Below, piece by piece: positions 1 through 7,096 of a stretch of 10,099 bases of DNA (positions are counted from its first letter, which is position 1; every line of letters begins with the position of its first letter). Origin of the DNA: Clostridiales bacterium (GTDB lineage Bacteria > Bacillota_A > Clostridia > Lachnospirales > Bianqueaceae); the NCBI GenBank assembly GCA_019423265.1, contig JAHZBS010000036.1, forward strand, positions 5,499 to 15,597. The letters run 5' to 3'. The notes beneath the pieces are model-generated. The model did no database searches. It saw only the letters and a list, made by a program, of their open reading frames with translations, and was not told the DNA's origin. The position numbers and the translations under genes were made by a program.

Positions 1-849
1 CAGGATGTGGTCACCAACCAATTTCTCATCGACCGGGAGCGAAACAATGAAGAGCTGTCGGACGAGGAGAAGGAGACGATCCGCCAGCGGGAGCAGGAAC
101 TGCTGAAGACCATGACGTTCTACTGCCATACGCGGGAGTGTCTGCGGCAATATATTCTGCGGTATTTTGGGGAGAAGGCGCCGTCCTACTGCGGCAATTG
201 CAGCAGCTGTAGAGCAAACTTTGAGGAAGTTGATGTCACCAGAGCGGTCAAGCAGATTTTGCTGTGCGTACACCAGACTCGAGAGCGATTCGGCGTCAAA
301 ATGGTGGTTGACGTTTTGCGGGGCAGCAAGGGAAAGCGTCTCCAAACTTTATCGCTGGATGCGCTGTCCACCTACGGATCTCTGGCGGATGAGTCGGAGA
401 CTAGGATTCGAGAGATTATAACGCAGCTAGAATTGATGGGATGCCTGGAGGTGACGACAGGAGAATACCCGATCCTCCGGCTGTTCCGGCAGAGGGCGAA
501 GGAGGTGCTGCACAGCGAAGAACCCATCCGGATGAAGATCGTCAAGGATGCGCCAACGGAAAAAACAGGACATGGGCGTGAGTCGGCCGCGTCGGTGGCG
601 GGAACGGCTGCGAGCCGTCTGTTTGAGCGGCTTCGCCGGTTGAGAGCTTCCGTCGCCGCTTCCTCCCATGTGCCATCCTATGTGGTATTTTCCGATGCCA
701 CACTCCGGGATATGTGCAGTAAAATGCCGGTTACAGAGGAAGAATTTCTGAAAGTGTCGGGTGTTGGACAGGCCAAATTAAAGAAATACGGCCCTGTGTT
801 CCTGGGCGAAATCAAAGCGTTTTTGATGGAATCCGCTGACGGTGCATAG
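1..849 (+). CDS. recQ: ATP-dependent DNA helicase RecQ, C-terminal part (5' end outside the window)
   Basis: RecQ is a 3'-to-5' DNA helicase acting in recombination and repair. Only about 282 C-terminal residues are present; the reading frame is open from base 1, so the helicase core lies upstream. Counting from the first codon, the RecQ zinc-binding module is visible: C47 in the ECLRQYILRYFGE segment, then C64, C67 and C70 in YCGNCSSC, matching the family's four zinc cysteines. A winged-helix (RQC) region follows at about residues 80-170, with RFGVKMVVDVLRGSK as its recognisable start. After a charged, poorly conserved linker, an HRDC domain spans about 207-279 (LFERLRRLR ... VSGVGQAKLKKYG). 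The order zinc, RQC, HRDC is that of full-length bacterial RecQ. The TAG stop at 847-849 is a normal end for the family. The next gene is 277 bases away and differs in composition, so I see no operon link. Confidence 0.95.
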   Translation, partial: QDVVTNQFLIDRERNNEELSDEEKETIRQREQELLKTMTFYCHTRECLRQYILRYFGEKAPSYCGNCSSCRANFEEVDVTRAVKQILLCVHQTRERFGVKMVVDVLRGSKGKRLQTLSLDALSTYGSLADESETRIREIITQLELMGCLEVTTGEYPILRLFRQRAKEVLHSEEPIRMKIVKDAPTEKTGHGRESAASVAGTAASRLFERLRRLRASVAASSHVPSYVVFSDATLRDMCSKMPVTEEEFLKVSGVGQAKLKKYGPVFLGEIKAFLMESADGA

Positions 850-889
850 TAGAGGAATATCGCCACATCACTACGTAAAGTTTAGGAAA

Positions 890-915
890 TGCCAGAAAGA
901 GGAGAAAGCCTGGCA
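890..915 (+). terminator. Weak hairpin after recQ, possible terminator
   Basis: TGCCAG (890-895) pairs perfectly with CTGGCA (910-915) across a 14-base purine-rich loop. It is followed by an AT-rich run (TTTAAAAAATTTT, from 920) rather than a clean T tract. It is placed 40 bases after the recQ stop, where a terminator would be expected, but the stem is short and the loop large, so this is only a suggestion. Confidence 0.25.
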
Positions 916-943
916 ATCATTTAAAAAATTTTGAGCAAAGCGA

Positions 944-972
944 TTGATTTCGCATTTGCTTTATGCTATCAT
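944..972 (+). promoter_or_regulatory. Predicted sigma-A promoter for the MATE gene
   Basis: TTGATT (944-949) and TATCAT (967-972) are separated by exactly 17 bases, a good match to the housekeeping -35/-10 arrangement. Transcription would start near 979, giving a leader of roughly 150 bases before the MATE start codon. The perfect hairpin at 995-1023 would then lie almost at the 5' end of the transcript. Confidence 0.55.
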
Positions 973-994
973 ATCGGTATCGGTTTGAAACGCT

Positions 995-1030
995 CCCGTA
1001 CACAAAGGCTATTTGTGTACGGGATTTTTT
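995..1030 (+). terminator. Perfect 12-bp hairpin plus T run in the MATE leader: intrinsic terminator or attenuator
   Basis: CCCGTACACAAA (995-1006) and TTTGTGTACGGG (1012-1023) are perfect reverse complements around the 5-base loop GGCTA. They are followed by A and six T (1024-1030), the classical form of an intrinsic terminator on the + strand. It lies 145 bases after the recQ stop but downstream of a good promoter (944-972) and upstream of the MATE gene. It would therefore stop transcripts started at that promoter unless readthrough occurs, so a regulated attenuator is the likelier role. I found no convincing competing antiterminator stem and no leader peptide with a ribosome binding site. 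Confidence 0.75.
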
Positions 1031-1126
1031 GTTCAGACCGAACGGCGGTTAAAAGGTGTTTGGGATACCCTTTCAAATTATGACGGCAGTTTAAAATGCC
1101 TTTATTGGTTAGGAGGAGTAGTGGAT

Positions 1127-2446
1127 ATGAATGACAGCAAAGCGGTATTGAAAAATTTTGTGAAGTATGTATCGCTGAACATTTTAGGGCAAATGGCCTA
1201 CTCTTGCTATACCTTAGCGGATACCTTTTTTGTATCGGCCCGTCTAGGGGCAAACGGTCTAACCGCCCTTAACCTTGCTTTTCCTGTATTCTGTCTGTTA
1301 AATGGAACAGGGCTAATGATTGGCATGGGCGGTGGTACGAGATATTCGATTGCAAAAAGTCGCGGCGAAAATGAAAAAGCCAGTCGGATTTTTACAAACG
1401 CAGTATACATGGTAGCCTGTTTCGCAGTTCTGTTTTTTTTAACTGGCGTATTCTTGTCAGGCCTGCTTGTAAAAGTGTTAGGGGCTGATCGCACAGTATT
1501 TTCCATGACAAACACATATCTCAAAGTCATGCTGTTGTTTGCTCCGGCTTTTTTGACAAATAATCTTCTCCAATGTTTTGTGAGAAATGACGGGTGTCCG
1601 TCACTCTCCATGGTGGCAATGATGAGTGGAAGCCTGTCTAATGTAATTCTTGATTATATGTTTATTTTTCCGCTTCGCATGGGAATATTCGGGGCCATCC
1701 TTGCCACAGGTCTGGCCCCCATTATCAGTATTGTCGTTTTATCTCCATATTTCATCAAAAAAAAGAATGGGTTTCATTTTATAAAATCCATGCCGGACGT
1801 GAGAAAGTTACGTGAAATCATATCGAGCGGTGTACCACCGTTTGTGGTGGAAATATCTTCGGGCATCGTGATGTTCCTGTTCAATTTTATCATTCTCCGA
1901 TTAGCAGGGAATATCGGCGTGGCGGCTTTTGGAATTATCACAGTCATTTCTCTGGTAGTCGTTGCAATCTATACGGGATTGTCACAGGGCATACAGCCGA
2001 TCCTTAGTTCAAATTATGGAACAGGGAATACAGCAGGTATAAAAATCATATTGCGATCCGCTATGGTCACAGCACTTCTTTTGTCAGGCATAATGTATGC
2101 GGTCATATTCTTTGATGCTTCACAGATTGCCCTTATTTTTAACATTGAGAGAAATGAAACGCTTCAAGCACTTGCAGTAACAGGGCTGAAATTGTATTTT
2201 CTCGCCTGTCCGTTTATCGGGTTTAACATTGTGACAGCCACATATTTTACATCAACGGAGCGTCCCCGCCTCGCTCAGATTATCACCCTCTTGAGAGGGC
2301 TGGCAGTGCTTGTGCCAATGGCTTTCCTGCTTTCTGCAATTCTGGAGATGACAGGCGTGTGGTGTGCCTATCCATTGACAGAATTTATTGTTGCGATAGT
2401 AGGAATGACATTTTATGTCCTGACCAAAGGCAAGAAAGGTTTTTGA
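1127..2446 (+). CDS. MATE-family multidrug efflux transporter (MepA-like)
   Basis: A 439-residue polytopic membrane protein of the multidrug and toxic compound extrusion family, which uses Na+ or H+ gradients to export cationic drugs. About twelve hydrophobic segments are visible along its length, and length fits the usual 440-460. MepA-like hallmarks include the LADTFFVSARLGANGLTALNLAFP segment in the first helices (about residues 29-52) and FVRNDG at 151-156, followed by SLSNVILDYMFIF. The start is ATG 1127 because AGGAGG (1111-1116) lies 10 bases upstream; GTG 1121 is too close to that site, and the longer open frame back to 1013 runs through the leader hairpin. The gene is more AT-rich than its neighbours: 24 of 60 bases are G+C at 2041-2100, against 32 of 60 at 3241-3300 in the next gene. 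This suggests acquisition by transfer. The substrate cannot be told from sequence. Confidence 0.9.
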   Translation: MNDSKAVLKNFVKYVSLNILGQMAYSCYTLADTFFVSARLGANGLTALNLAFPVFCLLNGTGLMIGMGGGTRYSIAKSRGENEKASRIFTNAVYMVACFAVLFFLTGVFLSGLLVKVLGADRTVFSMTNTYLKVMLLFAPAFLTNNLLQCFVRNDGCPSLSMVAMMSGSLSNVILDYMFIFPLRMGIFGAILATGLAPIISIVVLSPYFIKKKNGFHFIKSMPDVRKLREIISSGVPPFVVEISSGIVMFLFNFIILRLAGNIGVAAFGIITVISLVVVAIYTGLSQGIQPILSSNYGTGNTAGIKIILRSAMVTALLLSGIMYAVIFFDASQIALIFNIERNETLQALAVTGLKLYFLACPFIGFNIVTATYFTSTERPRLAQIITLLRGLAVLVPMAFLLSAILEMTGVWCAYPLTEFIVAIVGMTFYVLTKGKKGF

Positions 2447-2568
2447 CATAGACAACACATTTTGCCGGCACTCAAAATTGTTGGATAGTCCTGTTAGATG
2501 GGGGAAATATAAGAACGGTCCAACTGCCCTAGATTTAACACTGAATGATATGGGAGGCTTGTGAAGGG

Positions 2569-4005
2569 ATGAAAAATGAAATCATGCTTATCACCTATGG
2601 AGACAGCATGGGGCGCAATTTAAAAGAACTAAAACAGGCGCTGGATCGACACTTTGTCCGAGCGGTTGGAGGCGTGCATATTTTACCATTTTTTCCTTCA
2701 TCTGCGGACAGAGGTTTTGCTCCGATTCAGTATGACAAGGTGGATGAAAAGCTGGGAACCTTTGATGATGTGAAGGCCATCAGCGAAGATTACCCGGTCA
2801 TGTTCGATTTCATGGTGAATCATATCTCACGAAGTTCCTTATACTATCGGGACTTTCAGGAGAACAAGGACGGATCGCCATACCGCGATTTTTTCATACG
2901 GTATAAGGATTTCTGGGATAAGGGGGAGCCAACTCCGGAACAGGTTGGCCTCATTTACAAGCGAAAGCCCAGAGCGCCGTATATTGAGGTGGAGTTTGCC
3001 GATGGCACTTCAGAGAAAATCTGGTGTACCTTCAGCGAAGAGCAGGTGGATCTCAACGTGGAGTCTCCGGTGACGAAAGCCTTCATCCAAGATACGCTGC
3101 GCCATATGTGCCGGAGAGGGGCATCCATGATTCGCCTGGACGCCTTTGCCTATGCAGTCAAAAAGCCCAACACTAGCTGCTTTTTCGTGGAGCCCCAGGT
3201 GTGGGATCTATTATATGAGATCGAGGAGATCGTAAAGCCTTACGGAGTGGAGATTCTGCCGGAGATCCATGAGCACTACTCCATCCAGCAGAAAATCGCG
3301 GAAAAAGGGTTTTGGGTGTATGATTTTGCGCTGCCGATGCTCGTCCTCCACGCCTTATATACCGGCCGGGGCGACCACCTCAAGCATTGGCTGGACATTT
3401 GTCCGAGAAAACAGTTTACGACGCTGGACACCCACGATGGAATCGGAGTTGTGGATGTAAAGGACCTGCTCTCCGACGAGGAGATTGAAGAGACAAAGGA
3501 AATGCTCTTTGCCAAGGGAGCCAATGTTAAAAAAATTTATAATACGGCAGCGTACAACAACCTGGATATCTACCAGATCAATTGCACTTATTACTCCGCT
3601 TTAGGAAACCGGGATCAGGCCTATCTTTTGGCGAGGGCGATCCAATTTTTCGCCCCTGGAATTCCACAGGTTTACTATGTTGGGCTTCTCGCCGGGGCCA
3701 ATGATATTGCGCTGATGGAATCCAGCCGGCAGGGGCGGGACATCAACCGGCACTATTATACCATGGAAGAGATTGAGGAGGCGGTTAAACGGCCCGTCGT
3801 ACAGAAGCTTCGTGAGCTTATGATCTTTCGAAATGAATTTCCGGCATTCTCCGGAAGCATATCCACTTCGCTGCCCGACGAAAACAGCATTCGGATTGTG
3901 AGAGAATCCGGCGGATATACAGCGATTTTGCAGGCAGATTTGCGGACCCATGAATTTACCATTGAAACAGGCACCCCAGTGGTTGCAGATACCGTGAAAG
4001 CGTGA
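2569..4005 (+). CDS. gtfA: Sucrose phosphorylase (GH13 subfamily 18)
   Basis: A cytoplasmic enzyme that splits sucrose with inorganic phosphate into alpha-glucose 1-phosphate and fructose, saving one ATP compared with hydrolysis. The 478 residues fit the family's usual length of about 480. All four GH13 regions are visible: DFMVNHIS (about 79-86), the nucleophile D191 in MIRLDAFAYAVKK, the acid/base E232 in LPEIHEHY, and D290 in TLDTHDGIGVVDV. The THDGIGVVD signature is typical of sucrose phosphorylases. ATG 2569 was chosen because the family begins with MKN-x-LITYGD-like sequence and GGGAGG (2552-2557) lies 11 bases upstream; the in-frame ATG at 2545 has no clear binding site. It is the first gene of the sugar block, 74 bases ahead of the LacI-type regulator. 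A sucrose 6-phosphate or glucosylglycerate phosphorylase is the main alternative, but length and motifs favour sucrose. Confidence 0.92.
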   Translation: MKNEIMLITYGDSMGRNLKELKQALDRHFVRAVGGVHILPFFPSSADRGFAPIQYDKVDEKLGTFDDVKAISEDYPVMFDFMVNHISRSSLYYRDFQENKDGSPYRDFFIRYKDFWDKGEPTPEQVGLIYKRKPRAPYIEVEFADGTSEKIWCTFSEEQVDLNVESPVTKAFIQDTLRHMCRRGASMIRLDAFAYAVKKPNTSCFFVEPQVWDLLYEIEEIVKPYGVEILPEIHEHYSIQQKIAEKGFWVYDFALPMLVLHALYTGRGDHLKHWLDICPRKQFTTLDTHDGIGVVDVKDLLSDEEIEETKEMLFAKGANVKKIYNTAAYNNLDIYQINCTYYSALGNRDQAYLLARAIQFFAPGIPQVYYVGLLAGANDIALMESSRQGRDINRHYYTMEEIEEAVKRPVVQKLRELMIFRNEFPAFSGSISTSLPDENSIRIVRESGGYTAILQADLRTHEFTIETGTPVVADTVKA

Positions 4006-4079
4006 TAGAATAGGTACATGGAGTAGGAAATAGGAGCTGCGCCGGAGCAAAACCGATGGAAAGGAAGAGGGAATCGACA

Positions 4080-5057
4080 ATGGCAACCCTTAAGGATGTA
4101 GCGGAGCGGGCAGGCATCACAGTGACAACCGTTTCCCGGGTCTTAAATGATCGCGGCTATATCAGCCAACAGACGAGAGAAAAAGTGTATCAGGCGATGA
4201 AGGATTTGAACTATCAGCCCAACGAGGCGGCCCGCTCTCTGTCCAAAAAGCGAATGCAGGTGATCGGCGTTATCGTGCCCTCTGTCATGCATCCTTTTTT
4301 CAGCAAAGTCGTCAACTATCTGGAGTACTATGCATCGCTGAATCGGTATAAGATCATGCTGTGCAATTCTTTCCACCAGGCTGATAAGGAGGCGGAATAC
4401 CTGGAGATGCTTCGCTCCAACAAGGTATCGGGCATTGTGCTTTGCAGCCGGACAGAGGAGACGGAGGCTTTTTCTCAGCTGGATATGCCCTTGATCACCT
4501 TTGAGCGGTCTATCGCAGGCGATATTCCCTTCGTTGGATGCGATAACTATCAGGGAGGCCAGCTGGCGACAGAACATCTGTATGGGAAGGGATGCCGGAA
4601 TCTGGCCCATATCGGGGGAACTATTGAGGTGCCCATGCCGGCGGATGCCAGGCAGCAGGGATTTTTGGATACCTGTGCGCGATACGGGTTGCAGGGGACA
4701 GTCTTTAACACCTGTGAAGCGCAGTTCGAGGCAATGGAGTACCAAGAGTATATCGTCAAAATTTTGCGAGAGAACCCACAGTTTGACGGCATTTTTGCGA
4801 GCAGCGATGTGATCGCAGCCCAGGTTCTACAGGCCTGCGCTCAACTAGGGATCCGGGTGCCCGGGGATCTAAAGCTGGTGGGATTTGACGATGTTGAGGT
4901 GGCTTCGCTGACAACGCCCACAATCACCACGATCCGCCAGCCGGTGGAGGAGATGTGCCACTACGCGGTGACCAATATTTTGAACAAGCTAGAGCAGAAA
5001 GTGATCCCCAATAAAACAGTCCTGCCGGTCCAATTGATAGAGAGGGAGACGACGTAA
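4080..5057 (+). CDS. LacI-family transcriptional regulator, probable sucrose/fructose operon repressor
   Basis: A 325-residue DNA-binding regulator. The N-terminal helix-turn-helix is canonical (ATLKDVAERAGITVTTVSRVLN, residues 2-23). It is followed by a hinge helix (NEAARSLSKKR, 48-58) with the leucine that usually inserts into the central CpG of the operator (L54). A periplasmic-binding-protein-like effector domain fills residues 60-320, with VIGVIVPSVMHPFF at its start and LVGFDDVEVASLTTPTITTIRQP near its end. ATG 4080 is preferred over ATG 4056: it follows AAGGAAGAGGG (4061-4071) at normal spacing and begins the family's standard MATLKDVA sequence, while 4056 would add eight unusual residues. 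It lies between sucrose phosphorylase and the kinase, whose ATG shares one base with its stop, so it is probably co-transcribed with and controls this block. The effector is likely sucrose or a fructose derivative, but that is inference. Confidence 0.92.
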   Translation: MATLKDVAERAGITVTTVSRVLNDRGYISQQTREKVYQAMKDLNYQPNEAARSLSKKRMQVIGVIVPSVMHPFFSKVVNYLEYYASLNRYKIMLCNSFHQADKEAEYLEMLRSNKVSGIVLCSRTEETEAFSQLDMPLITFERSIAGDIPFVGCDNYQGGQLATEHLYGKGCRNLAHIGGTIEVPMPADARQQGFLDTCARYGLQGTVFNTCEAQFEAMEYQEYIVKILRENPQFDGIFASSDVIAAQVLQACAQLGIRVPGDLKLVGFDDVEVASLTTPTITTIRQPVEEMCHYAVTNILNKLEQKVIPNKTVLPVQLIERETT

Positions 5058-6037
5058 TGAGAGATATGCGCGATATGCTGGATGTAGTATCCCTGGGGGA
5101 GCTACTCATTGATTTTACGCCTGTTGGCGTTTCGGACCACAACAACCCTGTCTTTGAGCAAAATCCCGGCGGCGGACCGGCGAATATGCTATGTGCGGCT
5201 TCCAAGCTGGGACTTCGGACGGGGTTCATCGGGCAGGTGGGGGACGACACGTTTGGCCGTACACTCAGGCGAACATTGCGGGAAAATAAGATTGACACAG
5301 CGAATCTTCTATTATCGAAACAGTACAAGACGACGCTGGCTTTTGTTCATTTGAATGAAGAAGGGGATCGCTCCTTTAGCTTCTACCGAAAAAACGGAGC
5401 GGATACGATGCTCCAATTTGACGATGTGGACCTGGAGATGCTGGAGCGAACGCGCTGCTTTTTCTTTAGCTCCGTTCTGTTGGCCGAGGGGGATTCCCGG
5501 GAGACTAGCTATCGCCTGGCAGAGTACGCCAGGGAACAGGGGGCGCTGACGGTGTTTGACCCGAATCTGAGGGAGAATCTGTGGGCGGATCTGGGCGATG
5601 CGAGAGACTGTATACAAAAGGCACTGCATCTGGCCGATATCGTCAAGGTCTCGGAGGATGAGCTCTATTTTCTCACCGATCACGCCGGGTTGCTGGATGG
5701 CGGGCGAACGCTCCTGGAGAGGTATGGGCTCAAAGCGCTGCTGATCACCATGGGCGCCGCCGGGTGTTGCGCGGTGCTGCCCGACTACAGCGTGACGGCG
5801 CCCGGATTCTCTGTGAGGGCGGTGGACACCACCGCGGCGGGGGACTCCTTCACCGGAGGATTTCTCTATAAACTTCTCACAGGCGGCTATGACATTGAAA
5901 GAATGGAGAGACGGGAGATATTGCCCATACTTCACTTTGCCAATGCGGTGGGAGCGCTGACGGCGACAAAAAAAGGCGCCATTTATGCGCTGCCCGACCG
6001 CGAGGAAGTCCTGTCCTTTCTTCGGCGGCACGAGTGA
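5057..6037 (+). CDS. PfkB-family carbohydrate kinase, probable fructokinase
   Basis: A 326-residue ribokinase-fold sugar kinase. The N-terminal PfkB signature is visible at about 38-69 (GGGPANMLCAASKLGLRTGFIGQVGDD). The C-terminal signature DTTAAGDSFTGGF starts at D257, with catalytic base D263 and the AAGD anion hole. LGELLIDF near the N terminus is typical of bacterial fructokinases. Placed behind a sucrose phosphorylase, it would phosphorylate the released fructose to fructose 6-phosphate with ATP in the cytoplasm. ATG 5057 overlaps the TAA of the regulator by one base (TAATG) and follows AGAGGGAG (5041-5048) at 8 bases, indicating translational coupling. Internal ATGs at 5066 and 5075 are possible starts, the latter beginning at MLDVVSLGELLIDF. 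Substrate is inferred from context; other PfkB kinases (for example of 2-keto-3-deoxygluconate or tagatose 6-phosphate) share these motifs. Confidence 0.9.
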   Translation: MRDMRDMLDVVSLGELLIDFTPVGVSDHNNPVFEQNPGGGPANMLCAASKLGLRTGFIGQVGDDTFGRTLRRTLRENKIDTANLLLSKQYKTTLAFVHLNEEGDRSFSFYRKNGADTMLQFDDVDLEMLERTRCFFFSSVLLAEGDSRETSYRLAEYAREQGALTVFDPNLRENLWADLGDARDCIQKALHLADIVKVSEDELYFLTDHAGLLDGGRTLLERYGLKALLITMGAAGCCAVLPDYSVTAPGFSVRAVDTTAAGDSFTGGFLYKLLTGGYDIERMERREILPILHFANAVGALTATKKGAIYALPDREEVLSFLRRHE

Positions 6038-6040
6038 ACG

Positions 6041-6060
6041 AAAAGCAAGGCTTGCTTTTT
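6041..6060 (+). terminator. Small A/T-flanked hairpin after the kinase, weak terminator
   Basis: AAAAGCAA (6041-6048) and TTGCTTTT (6052-6059) are perfect reverse complements around a 3-base GGC loop, with the T run built into the 3' arm and one more T at 6060. It begins four bases after the kinase stop. The stem has only two G:C pairs, so it would be a leaky terminator at best. Its 3' arm doubles as the -35 element of the promoter for the aldolase gene. Confidence 0.45.
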
Positions 6061-6080
6061 AGAAAAATTTGCCGTATAAT
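6052..6080 (+). promoter_or_regulatory. Predicted sigma-A promoter for the aldolase gene
   Basis: TTGCTT (6052-6057) and a perfect TATAAT (6075-6080) are spaced by 17 bases. This gives the aldolase its own transcript with a leader of about 65 bases, independent of the upstream sugar genes. That suits a glycolytic enzyme needed under all conditions. The -35 element lies in the 3' arm of the hairpin that follows the kinase. Confidence 0.65.
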
Positions 6081-6150
6081 AAATACGCATATGATTGTAT
6101 ACTAGAGGAAGATACAGGATTGCGCAAAATTATCGAGGAGGAATCAGCGA

Positions 6151-7014
6151 ATGTTAGTTTCAGCAAAGGATATGCTGCAAAAGGCCAAGGCGGGAAAATA
6201 TGCTGTCGGTCAATTTAATATCAACAACTTAGAGTGGACGAAGGCGGTCCTTTTGACGGCCCAGGAGAATCAGTCGCCTGTGATTCTCGGGGTGTCGGAG
6301 GGCGCCGGTAAATATATGACAGGGTTTAAGACGGTAGCCGCCATGGTCAAGGCGATGCTCGAAGAGTTGAATATCACGGTGCCGGTGGCTCTGCACTTGG
6401 ACCACGGCGGATACGAGGGCGCGAAGAAAGCCATCGACGCCGGATTTTCGTCGGTTATGTTTGACGGATCCCACTATGACATTGAAGAGAATGTGGAGAA
6501 GACGAAGGAGATTATCAGCATCGCCCACGCCAAGGGAATCTCTGTCGAGGCGGAGGTTGGCTCCATCGGCGGCGAGGAGGACGGCGTTGTGGGAGCCGGC
6601 GAGGTTGCGGATCCCGACGAGTGCAAACGGATTGCAGACCTTGGCGTCGATATGCTGGCCGCTGGAATCGGCAATATTCACGGAAAATATCCGGCAAATT
6701 GGGCGGGCTTGAATTTCCAGGTGCTGGCAGAGATCCAGGAGAAGACGGGGACCATGCCCCTTGTGCTGCACGGCGGCACGGGGATTCCCGAGGATATGAT
6801 CAAGACGGCGATCTCCCTGGGAGTATCCAAGATCAATGTCAATACGGAATGTCAGCTTTCTTTCGCGGATGCCACAAGAAAATATGTCGAAGCGGGAAAA
6901 GATCTGGAGGGAAAGGGCTTTGACCCCAGAAAGTTGTTGAAACCCGGCACCGATGCCATTATGGCTACGGTGAAGGAGAAGATGGAGTTGTTCGGTTCTG
7001 TCAACCGGGCATAA
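6151..7014 (+). CDS. fba: Class II fructose-1,6-bisphosphate aldolase
   Basis: A zinc-dependent glycolytic aldolase of 287 residues that reversibly cleaves fructose 1,6-bisphosphate into dihydroxyacetone phosphate and glyceraldehyde 3-phosphate. Visible motifs are VALHLDHGGYEGAKKAIDAG with catalytic D84 and zinc ligand H85, GFSSVMFDGSHYD, the acidic EAEVGSIGGEEDG loop (about 133-145), H177 in GIGNIHGKYP, H207 in LVLHGGTGIP, and the phosphate-binding KINVNTE. Length fits the Bacillus-type short class II enzymes. ATG 6151 follows AGGAGG (6136-6141) at a 9-base spacing. It has its own promoter 70 bases upstream, yet follows the sucrose genes directly, completing the route from sucrose to triose phosphates apart from 6-phosphofructokinase. 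Tagatose-bisphosphate aldolase is a close relative and cannot be fully excluded; the fructose context favours Fba. Confidence 0.94.
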   Translation: MLVSAKDMLQKAKAGKYAVGQFNINNLEWTKAVLLTAQENQSPVILGVSEGAGKYMTGFKTVAAMVKAMLEELNITVPVALHLDHGGYEGAKKAIDAGFSSVMFDGSHYDIEENVEKTKEIISIAHAKGISVEAEVGSIGGEEDGVVGAGEVADPDECKRIADLGVDMLAAGIGNIHGKYPANWAGLNFQVLAEIQEKTGTMPLVLHGGTGIPEDMIKTAISLGVSKINVNTECQLSFADATRKYVEAGKDLEGKGFDPRKLLKPGTDAIMATVKEKMELFGSVNRA

Positions 7015-7043
7015 TTTTGGATCGCATCGAACAGAGGATAGCG

Positions 7044-7096
7044 AAAAATGCACGGGCGCGCCGTTTTTATGGAGGAGGAACGCGCCGTGCATTTTT
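7044..7096 (+). terminator. Long inverted repeat after fba; terminator that also frames the next gene's ribosome binding site
   Basis: AAAAATGCACGG (7044-7055) pairs with CCGTGCATTTTT (7085-7096). After one unpaired G (7056), CGCG (7057-7060) pairs with CGCG (7081-7084), giving a 16-bp stem. The 3' arm ends in five T, so the structure could terminate fba transcripts 30 bases after the stop. The 20-base loop (7061-7080) contains GGAGGAGG (7071-7078), and the 3' arm contains the GTG start at 7087. A smaller hairpin, ACGG/CCGT around GCGCG followed by five T (7052-7068), is also possible within it. Confidence 0.6.

Noticed and set aside
985..1078. Leader peptide starting at TTG 985 and running through the hairpin
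   Set aside because: The frame is open to a TGA near 1080, but the start would lie only about six bases from the predicted transcript end and has no ribosome binding site.
1013..1126. N-terminal extension of the MATE protein
   Set aside because: The extra residues are encoded by the terminator arm and leader, lack family similarity, and a strong AGGAGG site marks the start at 1127.
2458..2480. Terminator after the MATE gene
   Set aside because: ATTTTG/CAAAAT can pair, but the stem is AT-rich with an 8-base loop and no T run follows. I found no good terminator between 2447 and 2568.
2481..2513. Promoter for sucrose phosphorylase (TTGGAT with AAATAT or TATAAG)
   Set aside because: Spacing is 18 to a poor -10 or 21 to a better one; neither is convincing enough to list.
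850..2568. Insertion sequence or transposon around the MATE gene
   Set aside because: No transposase, integrase, terminal inverted repeats or target-site duplication could be seen on either side.
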